NCBI RefSeq assembly: GCF_900142955.1
Contig: NZ_FRCP01000012.1
Coordinates: 1-64,000, forward strand
DNA length: 64,000 nucleotides
From: Anaerosporobacter mobilis DSM 15930
GTDB lineage: Bacteria; Bacillota; Clostridia; Lachnospirales; Lachnospiraceae
Direction: 5' to 3'
Position 1 is the first letter of the stretch; each line of letters starts with the position of its first letter. Positions 1-8,229 of this stretch are shown here, piece after piece. The notes below the pieces were generated by a model, which worked only from the letters and a program-made list of their open reading frames with translations, did not search any database and was not told where the DNA came from. Made by a program: the position numbers and the translations under genes.

Positions 1-28
1 TAGTTAATCGCATAACTAATTATATCAG

Positions 29-66
29 AAAAACGCTGTACGTTCTATGAACGACAGCGTTTTTTC
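29..66. terminator. Bidirectional intrinsic terminator
   Basis: A hairpin with arms AACGCTGT and ACAGCGTT, extended by CGTTC/GAACG, is flanked by A-runs on the left and T-runs on the right. It can stop transcription from either side, including the rubrerythrin gene, which ends at 104 on the minus strand. Confidence 0.8.
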
Positions 67-103
67 TTTAGGGGAGTTTTTTTACAGCCCCTTTTACAGA
101 TTA

Positions 104-724
104 TTAATTATTTTTTCCTTTTAAGAAATCTTTACAACTAAGTAAATCAACAGGTAAGAAATAACCTTGTTCATATAGACAAACTGGGCACTTCAAAGGA
201 GCTTGGGTACCTTCGAAGATATAACCGCAATTCACACAAACCCAAACGGATGGGGAGGATGCAGTATATAATTGGCTATTCTTTATTAATTCGGCTAATT
301 TCTCGAATCGATCACAATGAACTTGTTCAACTTTAGCAATTTCAGAAAAGGAATGAGCGATTTTAACAAATCCTTCTTCTTGTGCTTTCTGACTGAATTT
401 GAGATACACATCGTTGGCTTCCTCATATTCGTTATGCTTAGCAAAGTTTAATAAATCCTCAAGATTCTCTGAAACATTAATTGGATATGCAGCTTGGGAG
501 ATCTCGATATTCTCTCCAGTGAATTCTTGAAGGTGATCATAGAATATCTTAGCATGAGCACGTTCTTGGTTGGCAGTGAAGGTAAATAATTCTTCTACCA
601 TTTTTTGCTTTTGTCTTTGAGCTATTTCAGCAGCGAAAGTATAACGGTTACGGGCTTGGCTTTCACCAGCAAAAGCACGCATTAGATTTTCTCTAGTTTC
701 ACTTGTTTTAAAATCAACAGGCAT
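104..724 (-). CDS. rbr: Rubrerythrin
   Basis: Rubrerythrin is a cytoplasmic non-haem di-iron protein that reduces hydrogen peroxide in anaerobes, with electrons passing through a rubredoxin-like iron site. The 206-residue protein has the ferritin-like four-helix region with expected iron ligands: E21 in AGESQARNRY, E54 and H57 in ERAHAKIFY, E133 and H136 in VEQVHCDRF. The C-terminal rubredoxin-like knuckles are C163/C166 (CVNC) and C179/C182 (CPVC). Length and domain order are normal for the family. The gene stands alone. A 15-bp sequence resembling a PerR operator lies about 150 bases upstream, which would fit peroxide control, but the promoter itself is unclear. Confidence 0.95.
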   Translation of the reverse strand: MPVDFKTSETRENLMRAFAGESQARNRYTFAAEIAQRQKQKMVEELFTFTANQERAHAKIFYDHLQEFTGENIEISQAAYPINVSENLEDLLNFAKHNEYEEANDVYLKFSQKAQEEGFVKIAHSFSEIAKVEQVHCDRFEKLAELIKNSQLYTASSPSVWVCVNCGYIFEGTQAPLKCPVCLYEQGYFLPVDLLSCKDFLKGKNN

Positions 725-867
725 ATAGTTCCCTCTTTTCTTATATTAATGAGACGTAATAGGCAATTGTAAACGCTTTGTAATTGAGAAGAGTTTGCAT
801 TTGACTAACGATACATAAACAAGCATAGTATCTGTACATTATGGAAAACTATACTTTCTATAATTAA

Positions 868-882
868 TTATTATCATTGTAA
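868..882. promoter_or_regulatory. Candidate PerR box upstream of rubrerythrin
   Basis: TTATTATCATTGTAA matches the PerR consensus TTATAATNATTATAA at 12 of 14 defined positions. PerR control of rubrerythrin is known in clostridia. In AT-rich DNA this match could be chance, and the box is about 145 bases from the start codon. Confidence 0.3.
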
Positions 883-955
883 TCTCGAATAAATCTTTTT
901 TACCACGAATCTACCGTGATTGAACTGTTAACGTAGTGTCAACATGATACCGTTT

Positions 956-2271
956 CTAAATGCTTCCCTTTTTTCTACTAAATACCACCCCCAGAACGAT
1001 TCCCGCCAGAGTAGGAATCAGCCAACCAAAGCCAATCGCATGACCTGGAATCATACGAAGAAATTTAGAGATTCCCGGAAAGAGAAGCTTCTGCTGTTCC
1101 AAAACTAGAAGCATACTGCTAATTCCACAAAAAGCTGCGGAGCATGGATAAACGTATTCAAAACGCTTAAACAAACGATGAGTAAAAGCCAGAACAATCA
1201 GCAAAATCGCAAGAGGATAGATAGCGTTCAGTACAGGGACAGAGAATTTTAAAATAGCGTTTAACCCAATATTAGCAATTACCACGGATACTGCCGCAAA
1301 ACTCCATACCCATACCTTGTGACTGATTCTCGGAAAAATTCCGTTAAAATATTTTCCACAGCAGCTAAATAGGCCCACGCAAGTATTAAAACAGGCAATC
1401 AAAAAGCTGGCTGCCAGAATAATCATTCCCATCCGTCCAAATAAAAATTCAGACATTTTCATCAGTACCTCCGTTCCATTCGTCGTTTCTGGAAAGTTCT
1501 TTCCCGAATTCATTCCCACAAAGGTTAGCATAGCATAAACTATCAGAAGTACAATTCCCGCAATCCAACCTGCCCAAATTGTCTCGTTCATCACAGATTT
1601 TTCTTTTTTGATTCCTCTTGCTTGAATATTCATAGCAACAATGATTCCAAAATTCAGAGCTGCAAGCGTGTCCATAGTCTGATAACCGTCTAAAAATCCC
1701 TGCACCGAAGCCATTTTCAGATAACTCTCGGAAGGTACAGCCGCCCCTCCCTCAGGTTTCATCAGTGTTCCCACAAATATAAACACAATCAAGAATAAAA
1801 GAATAGGTGTCAGCCACTTTCCTAAGTATTCTGTGAGTCGTTCTGGGTGCATGGCTACCAAAGCTGCTATTGTAAAAAATAAAAGAGAATAAACAAGCTG
1901 TATCGGTCCCAGAGATATTCCCTCCGGCATAAAGGGTTTCAATACAATAGAAAATGAAGTACTGGCGGTTCTGGGAATCGCAAGACAGGGGCCGATAGCA
2001 AGATAGAGTACTAAAATATACACAAAAGCAAATTTTTTATGTACCCTTGACGCCAACTCGTTCAGCCCCCCGGAAAGGGTCACAGCAACCACCCCCAGTA
2101 CCGGAAGTCCTACCGCACTGGCTGCAAATCCCAAAAAGGCTGTCCATGTGTGACTTCCTGCCTGTGCACCCAAATAGGGTGGAAAAATCAGATTTCCGGC
2201 TCCAAAAAACATGGAGAATAAGGTAAAACCCATCAATAGTTTAGTTTTGAAATTAAATTTTTCAATCATAT
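956..2271 (-). CDS. brnQ: Branched-chain amino acid carrier (BrnQ, LIVCS family)
   Basis: This is a predicted cation-coupled carrier for leucine, isoleucine and valine in the cytoplasmic membrane. The protein opens with KLLMGFTLFSMFFGAGNLIF, the characteristic BrnQ start, and consists of about twelve hydrophobic segments with the usual length near 438 residues. I chose the ATG at 2271 because GAGG lies seven bases before it; an earlier in-frame start at 2284 lacks a good ribosome binding site. Base composition is unusual: two 60-base lines counted inside the gene are about 45-47% GC, against 28-35% in single lines of the flanking genes, which suggests acquisition from another lineage. No T-box or leucine-rich leader was recognised upstream. 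Confidence 0.93.
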
Positions 2272-2315
2272 TAGTTCCTCTCATAACTCATTTTATCACT
2301 CGAAGTAGGAAAAGC

Positions 2316-2332
2316 GCGGGTTTCTTCCCCGC
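2316..2332 (-). promoter_or_regulatory. GC-rich hairpin in the brnQ leader
   Basis: On the minus strand a 5-bp GCGGG/CCCGC stem with a seven-base loop lies about 45 bases before brnQ and is followed by GCGCTTTT. It could be an attenuator or the 3' end of an upstream transcript. The short T-run makes termination weak. Confidence 0.35.
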
Positions 2333-2464
2333 AAACTTATGGATCTCTTCTTAGCACTTGATTCAACTCTTCTAGAGTATTTATTAGAAAAATTTTATCA
2401 TTATGAAAATCTTTTTACAAGTACGCATAGTATTCTGCCTTAGTTTTTTTGTTATTCTGCATTA

Positions 2465-2493
2465 TTGCATAGTTGCTATCAATATGATATAGT
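2465..2493 (+). promoter_or_regulatory. Promoter of the MATE exporter
   Basis: TTGCAT, a 17-base spacer and TATAGT lie about 70 bases before the MATE start. The spacer and -10 region contain an imperfect inverted repeat (TTGCTATCA / TGATATAGTGGCAA) that could bind a repressor. The rest of 2272-2565 holds only the brnQ leader. Confidence 0.6.
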
Positions 2494-2565
2494 GGCAATT
2501 GGTCTGTAATTATGGATTTATAGTAGTTATCGGAGCAATATAATGAGAAAGTTGTGGTACATAGT

Positions 2566-3912
2566 ATGAAAGATTTAACAAAAGGAAAGCCAATCAAATT
2601 AATTTTTCAATTTGCATTACCCGTATTAGTCGGTAACATATTTCAATTATTATATAATTTGATTGATACTAGAATCGTTGGGGAGACGTTAGGAGAGCAG
2701 TCATTAGCAGCTGTGGGAGCAACAAATTCAATTAATTCATTAATAATAGGTTTTTTAATAGGGTTAACCAATGGTTTTGCAATTAACGTCGCGAAAAGTT
2801 TTGGTGCAAAAGATGAAAAAGCATTACGTAAAGCAACAGCCATGACGGTGACCTTAGGTATAGTAACGACCTTGGTACTTACGGTCATAAGTGTGACCTT
2901 CTTAATGCCTCTACTTCGGGTTTTAAATACACCAGAAGAAGTAATACACCAATCGCACACATTCATTCGAATAATTTTTCTTGGTATGATTGTTACATTA
3001 TTATATAACATCTGTGCAAGTGTGTTGCGTGCAATTGGAGATACAATAACTCCTCTTATCTTCTTAATGTTAGCAGCTTTACTGAATGTTGGATTGGACT
3101 ATTTATTTATTAAAGGCTTTCATATGGGAGTGGAAGGTGCTGCTTATGCAACTGTAATATCACAAATATGTTCGGTAGTAATGTGTTTTACATATATATG
3201 GAAGAAGTATCCGATGTTACATCTAAAAAGAGAGGACTTTAAGGTGACGTGGTCCTATGTCAAGCAGATGTATCTGTCGGGATTATCGATGGGATTTATG
3301 TTATCATTAGTTTCACTTGGAACTGTAGCATTACAAAGTGCAATCAATACATTCGGAACGAAAACAATTGTAGCTCATACAGCAGCAAGAAAGATTACAG
3401 AAATCTATATGCTGATGTTTGGTGTCTGTGGCACAACGATGACTACTTATTGTGGTCAGAATCTTGGATCAGGTCAGATCTCTCGTATAAAAGAAGGAAT
3501 CCGTAGCGTTATAGTAATTACATGGATATGGTCAGCAATTATGATGATTGCTAGTTATACAATTGCACCATGGTTAGTACATATGGTAACTGGTACTAGT
3601 GATTCTGAGATTGTACAAACAGCAACTTTATACTTAAAGATCAATACCGTATTTTATTTTGTACCCGCAATGATTACCGTGTTACGTAATTCTATGCAAG
3701 GAATAGGGGACCATACCACACCGATTATATCTAGTATGATAGAACTTGTGGGGAAAGTATTAATTGTGATTATACTCGTTCCTCATCTTGATTATATGGG
3801 GATAATTCTAGCTGAACCAATTGTGTGGATACTAATGGTTATTCCATTAATTATTAAGATTAAGAAAAATCCAGTTTTAAAAGAAAAAGAGATAACGAAT
3901 AATTGCATATAA
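2566..3912 (+). CDS. MATE family multidrug/sodium antiporter
   Basis: This is a membrane exporter of the MATE (NorM/DinF-like) family, which expels cationic drugs or metabolites using a sodium or proton gradient. The roughly 448-residue protein has about twelve hydrophobic segments in two halves. The start, KGKPIKLIFQFALPVLVGN with YNLIDTRIVG just after, is the typical N-terminal signature. The second half begins near KQMYLSGLSMGFMLSLVSLG. The ATG at 2566 is preferred, but a GTG at 2554 in the same frame is possible because neither has a strong ribosome binding site. It is transcribed alone between its own promoter and the terminator at 3930. The substrate cannot be told from sequence. Confidence 0.92.
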   Translation: MKDLTKGKPIKLIFQFALPVLVGNIFQLLYNLIDTRIVGETLGEQSLAAVGATNSINSLIIGFLIGLTNGFAINVAKSFGAKDEKALRKATAMTVTLGIVTTLVLTVISVTFLMPLLRVLNTPEEVIHQSHTFIRIIFLGMIVTLLYNICASVLRAIGDTITPLIFLMLAALLNVGLDYLFIKGFHMGVEGAAYATVISQICSVVMCFTYIWKKYPMLHLKREDFKVTWSYVKQMYLSGLSMGFMLSLVSLGTVALQSAINTFGTKTIVAHTAARKITEIYMLMFGVCGTTMTTYCGQNLGSGQISRIKEGIRSVIVITWIWSAIMMIASYTIAPWLVHMVTGTSDSEIVQTATLYLKINTVFYFVPAMITVLRNSMQGIGDHTTPIISSMIELVGKVLIVIILVPHLDYMGIILAEPIVWILMVIPLIIKIKKNPVLKEKEITNNCI

Positions 3913-3929
3913 TTTTGATAGAATATAAG

Positions 3930-3973
3930 TAAAAGTGGTTATTGTGTTACTATACACGATAACCACTTTTTAC
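3930..3973 (+). terminator. Terminator after the MATE gene
   Basis: Long arms AAAAGTGGTTATTGTGT and ACACGATAACCACTTTT enclose a short loop and are followed by TTTTTA. Confidence 0.85.
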
Positions 3974-3979
3974 GTAGTG

Positions 3980-4135
3980 TTGAATGAATATGAATGAAAA
4001 TGGAGAAAACGAAGTTTGAAATGATTCTATATGATTGGAAATGAATGATAATGAATTTAAATGAAAGAAAATGATTGACTTTGAAAGAAAATAATGATAG
4101 TATATGACTATACTAGTAATGAGAATTCGAGGGGG
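3980..4135 (+). promoter_or_regulatory. fru operon control region with direct repeats
   Basis: The region is packed with (A)ATGAA-type repeats. The clearest pair is TGAAAGAAAAT at 4062 and again at 4082, exactly 20 bp apart and flanking a possible -35 TTGACT (4075) with -10 GATAGT (4097). DeoR-type regulators usually bind such repeats, so this is the likely FruR operator. A similar run lies before ptsH at 7825. Confidence 0.5.
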
Positions 4136-4143
4136 AAATAAAT

Positions 4144-4893
4144 ATGCTAACACAGGAGAGACACAATCTAATACTTCAAGTATTACAAGAAAGAAAGGCT
4201 GTAACTGTAACAGAACTTACAAAAGAATTAGATGCATCGGAATCGACAATACGAAGAGATCTCATTACACTACATGAGATGGGAAAAGTAAACAAAGTAC
4301 ATGGTGGAGCAACGGTATTAGAAGATATAACATCGTTTGAAGCAGATGTAGAAACAAAATCATCGTTGAATATTGATGAGAAGAATGAAATAGGACGTTA
4401 TGCAGCCTCCTTAATAAAAGATGACGATTTTGTCTATATTGATGCAGGAACAACAACACTAAAGCTTGTTGACTATATAACGAATAAGAAAGCTGTCTAT
4501 GTGACCAATGGTTTTGCACACGCTAAGAAGCTAGTACAAAAAGGTTGTAGGGCTTATGTAATTGGTGGAGAACTTAAGTTAGCAACAGAAGCGTTAGTAG
4601 GAGCGGAAGGTATTCATAATCTTAGAAAGTATAACTTTACAAAAGGATTTCTAGGAACGAATGGTATTAGTATTAATCAAGGAATGACAACACCTGAAAT
4701 CGAAGAAGGTCTTATGAAAAAAGAAGCCGTAACACGTAGCTATATGACATACATATTAGCTGATCATTCGAAGTTTGGTAAGGTTTCTTCTGTAACTTTT
4801 GCGTCACTTGATAAAGTTTGTATCATAACTGACTATGCACCAGATGATAAATATAAAGAAGTAGCCATTGTAAAGGAGGTATGTAAGCAATGA
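4144..4893 (+). CDS. fruR: DeoR-family regulator of fructose utilisation
   Basis: This is a DNA-binding repressor that most likely senses fructose 1-phosphate and controls the fruRKA operon. The N-terminal winged helix-turn-helix (about residues 5-55) contains VTVTELTKELDASESTIRRD. The C-terminal sugar-phosphate sensor domain has DAGTTTLKL near residue 98 and GFLGTNGI further on, as in DeoR/GlpR/FruR proteins. At 249 residues it has the normal size. GAGGGGG lies eight bases before the ATG. It is the first gene of the operon and its last four bases overlap fruK, so regulator and kinase are translationally coupled. The fructose assignment comes from the neighbours, not from the regulator alone. 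Confidence 0.9.
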   Translation: MLTQERHNLILQVLQERKAVTVTELTKELDASESTIRRDLITLHEMGKVNKVHGGATVLEDITSFEADVETKSSLNIDEKNEIGRYAASLIKDDDFVYIDAGTTTLKLVDYITNKKAVYVTNGFAHAKKLVQKGCRAYVIGGELKLATEALVGAEGIHNLRKYNFTKGFLGTNGISINQGMTTPEIEEGLMKKEAVTRSYMTYILADHSKFGKVSSVTFASLDKVCIITDYAPDDKYKEVAIVKEVCKQ

Positions 4894-5792
4894 TTTATAC
4901 AGTAACATTTAATCCAGCACTTGATTATGTAGTAAGAGTAGAGCAATTAATAACAGGGCATGTAAACAGAACAACTAGTGAAGAAATCTACTATGGTGGT
5001 AAGGGAATCAATGTGTCAGTGTTATTACAAACACTGGGATTAGATAGTGTTGCGCTTGGGTTTATAGCTGGATTTACAGGAGAAGAGATTGAAAAGGGCG
5101 TCAAAGCACAAGGAATTCAGACAGATTTTATACGATTACCAGAAGGTATAAGTCGTATCAATCTTAAGATTAAATCTGAAAGTGAAACAGAGATTAATGC
5201 GAACGGTCCTTCTATTACGGAATCTGCAATTACGGATCTGTTTGAAAAGTTAGACAAATTAGTAGCGGGTGATACTTTAGTCTTGGCAGGAAGTATACCT
5301 AGCACCTTACCAGATAATATATATGAGCAGATTATGGAGCGCTTATATAAGAAAGATATTCGATTTGTAGTGGACGCTACGAATGACTTATTAAAAAATG
5401 TCCTTAAATACAAACCGTTCTTAATTAAACCAAACAACCATGAACTTGGAGAGATGTTTGGTGTTACGCTAGAAACAGAAGACGATATTATTCGATACGC
5501 TTATGAATTACAAAATATGGGTGCACGTAACGTACTAATCTCTATGGCTTCAGAGGGTGCGATTTTAATAGATGAGAATAACATGGTACATCGTATGGGA
5601 GTTCCAAGTGGTAAGGTTGTTAACTCAGTAGGTGCAGGGGACTCTATGGTTGCGGGATTTTTAGCCGGTTATATGAAAACCGGTGAATATAGTGAAGCAT
5701 TACGATTGGGGACGGCTTCAGGGAGTGCGACAGCATTCTCGCCAGGACTAGGAAGTAAAGAACTGATTGAAACTTTGTTACAAAAGTTATAG
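4890..5792 (+). CDS. fruK: 1-phosphofructokinase
   Basis: This enzyme phosphorylates fructose 1-phosphate with ATP to fructose 1,6-bisphosphate in the cytoplasm, the step after uptake by FruA. The 300-residue PfkB/ribokinase-fold protein starts MIYTVTFNPALDYVV, typical of FruK/LacC. It has GGKGINVS near residue 36 for sugar binding and the catalytic GAGDSMVAGF near residue 248, whose Asp is the general base. AAGGAGG is placed eleven bases before the ATG, inside the end of fruR. Tagatose-6-phosphate kinase (LacC) is a close relative, but the adjacent fructose PTS gene makes FruK much more likely. Confidence 0.93.
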   Translation: MIYTVTFNPALDYVVRVEQLITGHVNRTTSEEIYYGGKGINVSVLLQTLGLDSVALGFIAGFTGEEIEKGVKAQGIQTDFIRLPEGISRINLKIKSESETEINANGPSITESAITDLFEKLDKLVAGDTLVLAGSIPSTLPDNIYEQIMERLYKKDIRFVVDATNDLLKNVLKYKPFLIKPNNHELGEMFGVTLETEDDIIRYAYELQNMGARNVLISMASEGAILIDENNMVHRMGVPSGKVVNSVGAGDSMVAGFLAGYMKTGEYSEALRLGTASGSATAFSPGLGSKELIETLLQKL

Positions 5793-5883
5793 AAGCTAGA
5801 GTGAAATATGGCAGCTATTTAGTAGATAGTGGTCCAATTAATAGAGTTTATAACAAAGCATAGGAATGATAGGAGGTAGTAGA

Positions 5884-7776
5884 ATGAGAATAACAGATCT
5901 TCTTAAAAAGGAAGCAATCGCATTAAATGAGACACCAAATTCAAAAAGTGAAGCATTACAGATTTTGATCGATTTACATGCAAGCGCTGGTAATATTAAA
6001 GATAAGGAAGAGTACAAAGCTGGTATTCTTGCTAGAGAAGAGTTAGGAACCACCGCAATTGGAGAAGGCTTAGCAATTCCACATGCAAAGAATAAAGCAG
6101 TTTTAAAACCTGGACTTGCAGCAATGACAGTGCCAGAGGGTGTGGATTGTGATTCAATGGATGGAGCACCTAGTAACCTATTCTTTATGATAGCAGCACC
6201 AGAACATGGTGGAGATGTACATCTAGAAGTATTAGCTAATCTTAACGTTATGTTAATGGATCCTGTATTCAGACAACGTTTATTAGAGGCGAAGACTTCA
6301 GAAGAGTTCCTAGCAGTTATTAATGAGAAAGAGATTGAGAAATTCGGAGAACCTGAGAAAGAAGAAATGAAAGGTTATCGGATCTTAGCAGTAACAGCGT
6401 GTCCGACAGGAATTGCACATACTTTCATGGCAGCTGAAAGCTTAGAGTTGAAAGCAAATCAGTTAGGATATACCTTAAAGGCTGAAACCAATGGATCAGG
6501 TGGGGCAAAGAATGTCTTAACGAAAGAAGAGATTGAAGCAGCAGATGGTATTATCGTGGCAGCAGATAAGAATGTTGAGATGGCAAGATTCAATGGAAAA
6601 CCAGTACTTAAGGTTAAAGTTGCTGATGGAATTCATAAACCACAGGAATTAATCGATAAGATTATTAATAAAGAAGTACCAATCTATCATCACTCTGGAG
6701 AGGATTCGGGTGATGGGAATGAAGAAAATGAAAGCTTTGGTAGACAATTATATAAACATTTAATGAATGGTGTATCCCATATGTTACCATTTGTTATTGG
6801 TGGTGGTATTCTAATTGCCTTGGCTTTCTTATTAGATGATTATTCAATCGACCCTGCTAACTTCGGTACGAATACGCCAATTGCTGCATTCTTTAAACAT
6901 ATTGGTGGTACCGCATTTGGATTCATGTTACCAATACTGGCAGGTTATATCGCTATGAGTATTGCAGACCGACCAGGGTTAGCTGTTGGTTTTGTTGGTG
7001 GATCCATTGCAGCAACAGGTATGACATTAACAGCAGAGACAGGTATTCCTGCCGGATTTTTAGGTGCATTATTAGCAGGTTTCATTGGTGGTTACCTTGT
7101 AGTTGGGTTAAAGAAACTATGTGACAAGTTACCTGATAGTTTAGAAGGAATTAAACCAGTATTGTTATATCCTCTCCTTGGTATTCTACTAATTGGTTTG
7201 ATTATGTGTGCCATTAACCCTGCAGTAGCAGGAATCAATACAGCATTAACTGATGGATTGAATGCGATGGGTAGCGGAAGTAAAGTACTACTTGGCTGTG
7301 TTGTAGCAGGAATGATGTCAATTGATATGGGTGGACCATTCAACAAAGCAGCCTATGTATTCGGAACAGCAGCGATTGCCAGTGGCAATTATGATATCAT
7401 GGCAGCAGTTATGATTGGAGGTATGATTCCTCCATTAGCAATTGCATTATCTACAACATTCTTTAAGAATAGATGGACGGAAAAGGATAGAAAATCAGGT
7501 CTTGTAAATTATATTATGGGATTATGTTTCATCTCAGAAGGAGCTATTCCTTACGCAGCAGCAGATCCACTACGTGTAATTCCTTCTTGTATTATCGGAT
7601 CTGCAGTCGCTGGTGGAATTTCAATGGCAATGGGCTGTACACTTCGAGCGCCTCATGGAGGAATCTTCGTATTTCCTGTAGTGGGTAATGTGTTAGGTTA
7701 CATTATAGCGTTAGTAGTAGGTTCTGTAACTGGTATGTTAATTCTATCTTTCTGGAAGAAACCAATTAGTAATTAA
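5884..7776 (+). CDS. fruA: Fructose PTS enzyme IIABC
   Basis: This is a three-domain phosphotransferase permease that takes up fructose and delivers it as fructose 1-phosphate. Domain order is IIA (about 1-150, phosphorylated His67 in IPHAKN), IIB (about 165-260, phosphorylated Cys173 in ACPTGIAHT) and membrane IIC (about 290-625, roughly ten hydrophobic segments). I start at the ATG at 5884 because AGGAGGT lies just before it; the frame is open to 5866, but that ATG precedes the ribosome binding site. The gene follows fruK after about 90 bases and receives phosphate from HPr, encoded next. Length (630 residues) and order are those of typical Firmicute FruA. No clear terminator follows. Confidence 0.95.
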   Translation: MRITDLLKKEAIALNETPNSKSEALQILIDLHASAGNIKDKEEYKAGILAREELGTTAIGEGLAIPHAKNKAVLKPGLAAMTVPEGVDCDSMDGAPSNLFFMIAAPEHGGDVHLEVLANLNVMLMDPVFRQRLLEAKTSEEFLAVINEKEIEKFGEPEKEEMKGYRILAVTACPTGIAHTFMAAESLELKANQLGYTLKAETNGSGGAKNVLTKEEIEAADGIIVAADKNVEMARFNGKPVLKVKVADGIHKPQELIDKIINKEVPIYHHSGEDSGDGNEENESFGRQLYKHLMNGVSHMLPFVIGGGILIALAFLLDDYSIDPANFGTNTPIAAFFKHIGGTAFGFMLPILAGYIAMSIADRPGLAVGFVGGSIAATGMTLTAETGIPAGFLGALLAGFIGGYLVVGLKKLCDKLPDSLEGIKPVLLYPLLGILLIGLIMCAINPAVAGINTALTDGLNAMGSGSKVLLGCVVAGMMSIDMGGPFNKAAYVFGTAAIASGNYDIMAAVMIGGMIPPLAIALSTTFFKNRWTEKDRKSGLVNYIMGLCFISEGAIPYAAADPLRVIPSCIIGSAVAGGISMAMGCTLRAPHGGIFVFPVVGNVLGYIIALVVGSVTGMLILSFWKKPISN

Positions 7777-7824
7777 ACATGAGATTCACTAAAGCATAAG
7801 AATGATAAATAGAGATATAATAAC

Positions 7825-7894
7825 TGAATGAAATAAAATGAAAGACTTTTGATATATCTATATGATTTGTAAAAACTTGTAATTAACTATACTA
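7825..7894 (+). promoter_or_regulatory. ptsH promoter with fru-like repeats
   Basis: TTGTAA (7867), a 16-base spacer and TATACT (7889) precede ptsH by about 25 bases. Just upstream, TGAATGAAATAAAATGAAAG (7825) resembles the repeats in front of fruR, which hints that the same regulator acts on both. Confidence 0.5.
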
Positions 7895-7918
7895 TTAAGA
7901 CATAAAGGAGATAAAAAC

Positions 7919-8182
7919 ATGGTAAGTAAAAAATACACAATCAAAAATGAACAAGGACTTCATATGAGACCAGCTGGTTTAGTAACAAAGGAAATGATGA
8001 AATTTAATTCAGATGTAAGTTTTGCAGTTAATGGAGCAACAATTAATGCAAAAAGTATTATGAACGTAATGGCAGCTTGTATAAAATGTGGTACAGAGAT
8101 TGAAGTACAGTGTAATGGAGCAGATGAGGAAGCAGCATTAGCAAAGTTTGATGAATTATACAACAATGGATTTGGTGAATAA
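7919..8182 (+). CDS. ptsH: Phosphocarrier protein HPr
   Basis: HPr is the small cytoplasmic phosphocarrier that passes phosphate from enzyme I to sugar-specific IIA domains. In Firmicutes it also acts in carbon catabolite repression when phosphorylated on Ser46. The 87-residue protein has the active-site His15 in GLHMRPAG and the regulatory Ser46 in NAKSIMNVMA, both at canonical positions, so it should be a substrate of HPr kinase and a CcpA partner. AAGGAG is well spaced before the ATG. It lies between fruA and ptsI. Placement of general PTS genes directly behind a fructose operon suggests fructose-linked expression. Confidence 0.96.
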   Translation: MVSKKYTIKNEQGLHMRPAGLVTKEMMKFNSDVSFAVNGATINAKSIMNVMAACIKCGTEIEVQCNGADEEAALAKFDELYNNGFGE

Positions 8183-8229
8183 TTCCTAGGTTGATGGTGC
8201 GTCGACATAGGTAGATAGGAGGTATTGCT

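Noticed and set aside
768..781. TGTAAACGCTTTGT as a cre site near rubrerythrin
   Set aside because: It fails the last two consensus bases and rubrerythrin is not an obvious CcpA target.
2278..2400. T-box or leucine attenuator before brnQ
   Set aside because: I find no TGGxACCGCG-type T-box core and no run of branched-chain codons.
3249..3506. 85-codon frame inside the MATE gene
   Set aside because: It overlaps a well-supported membrane protein in another frame and has no homology signal.
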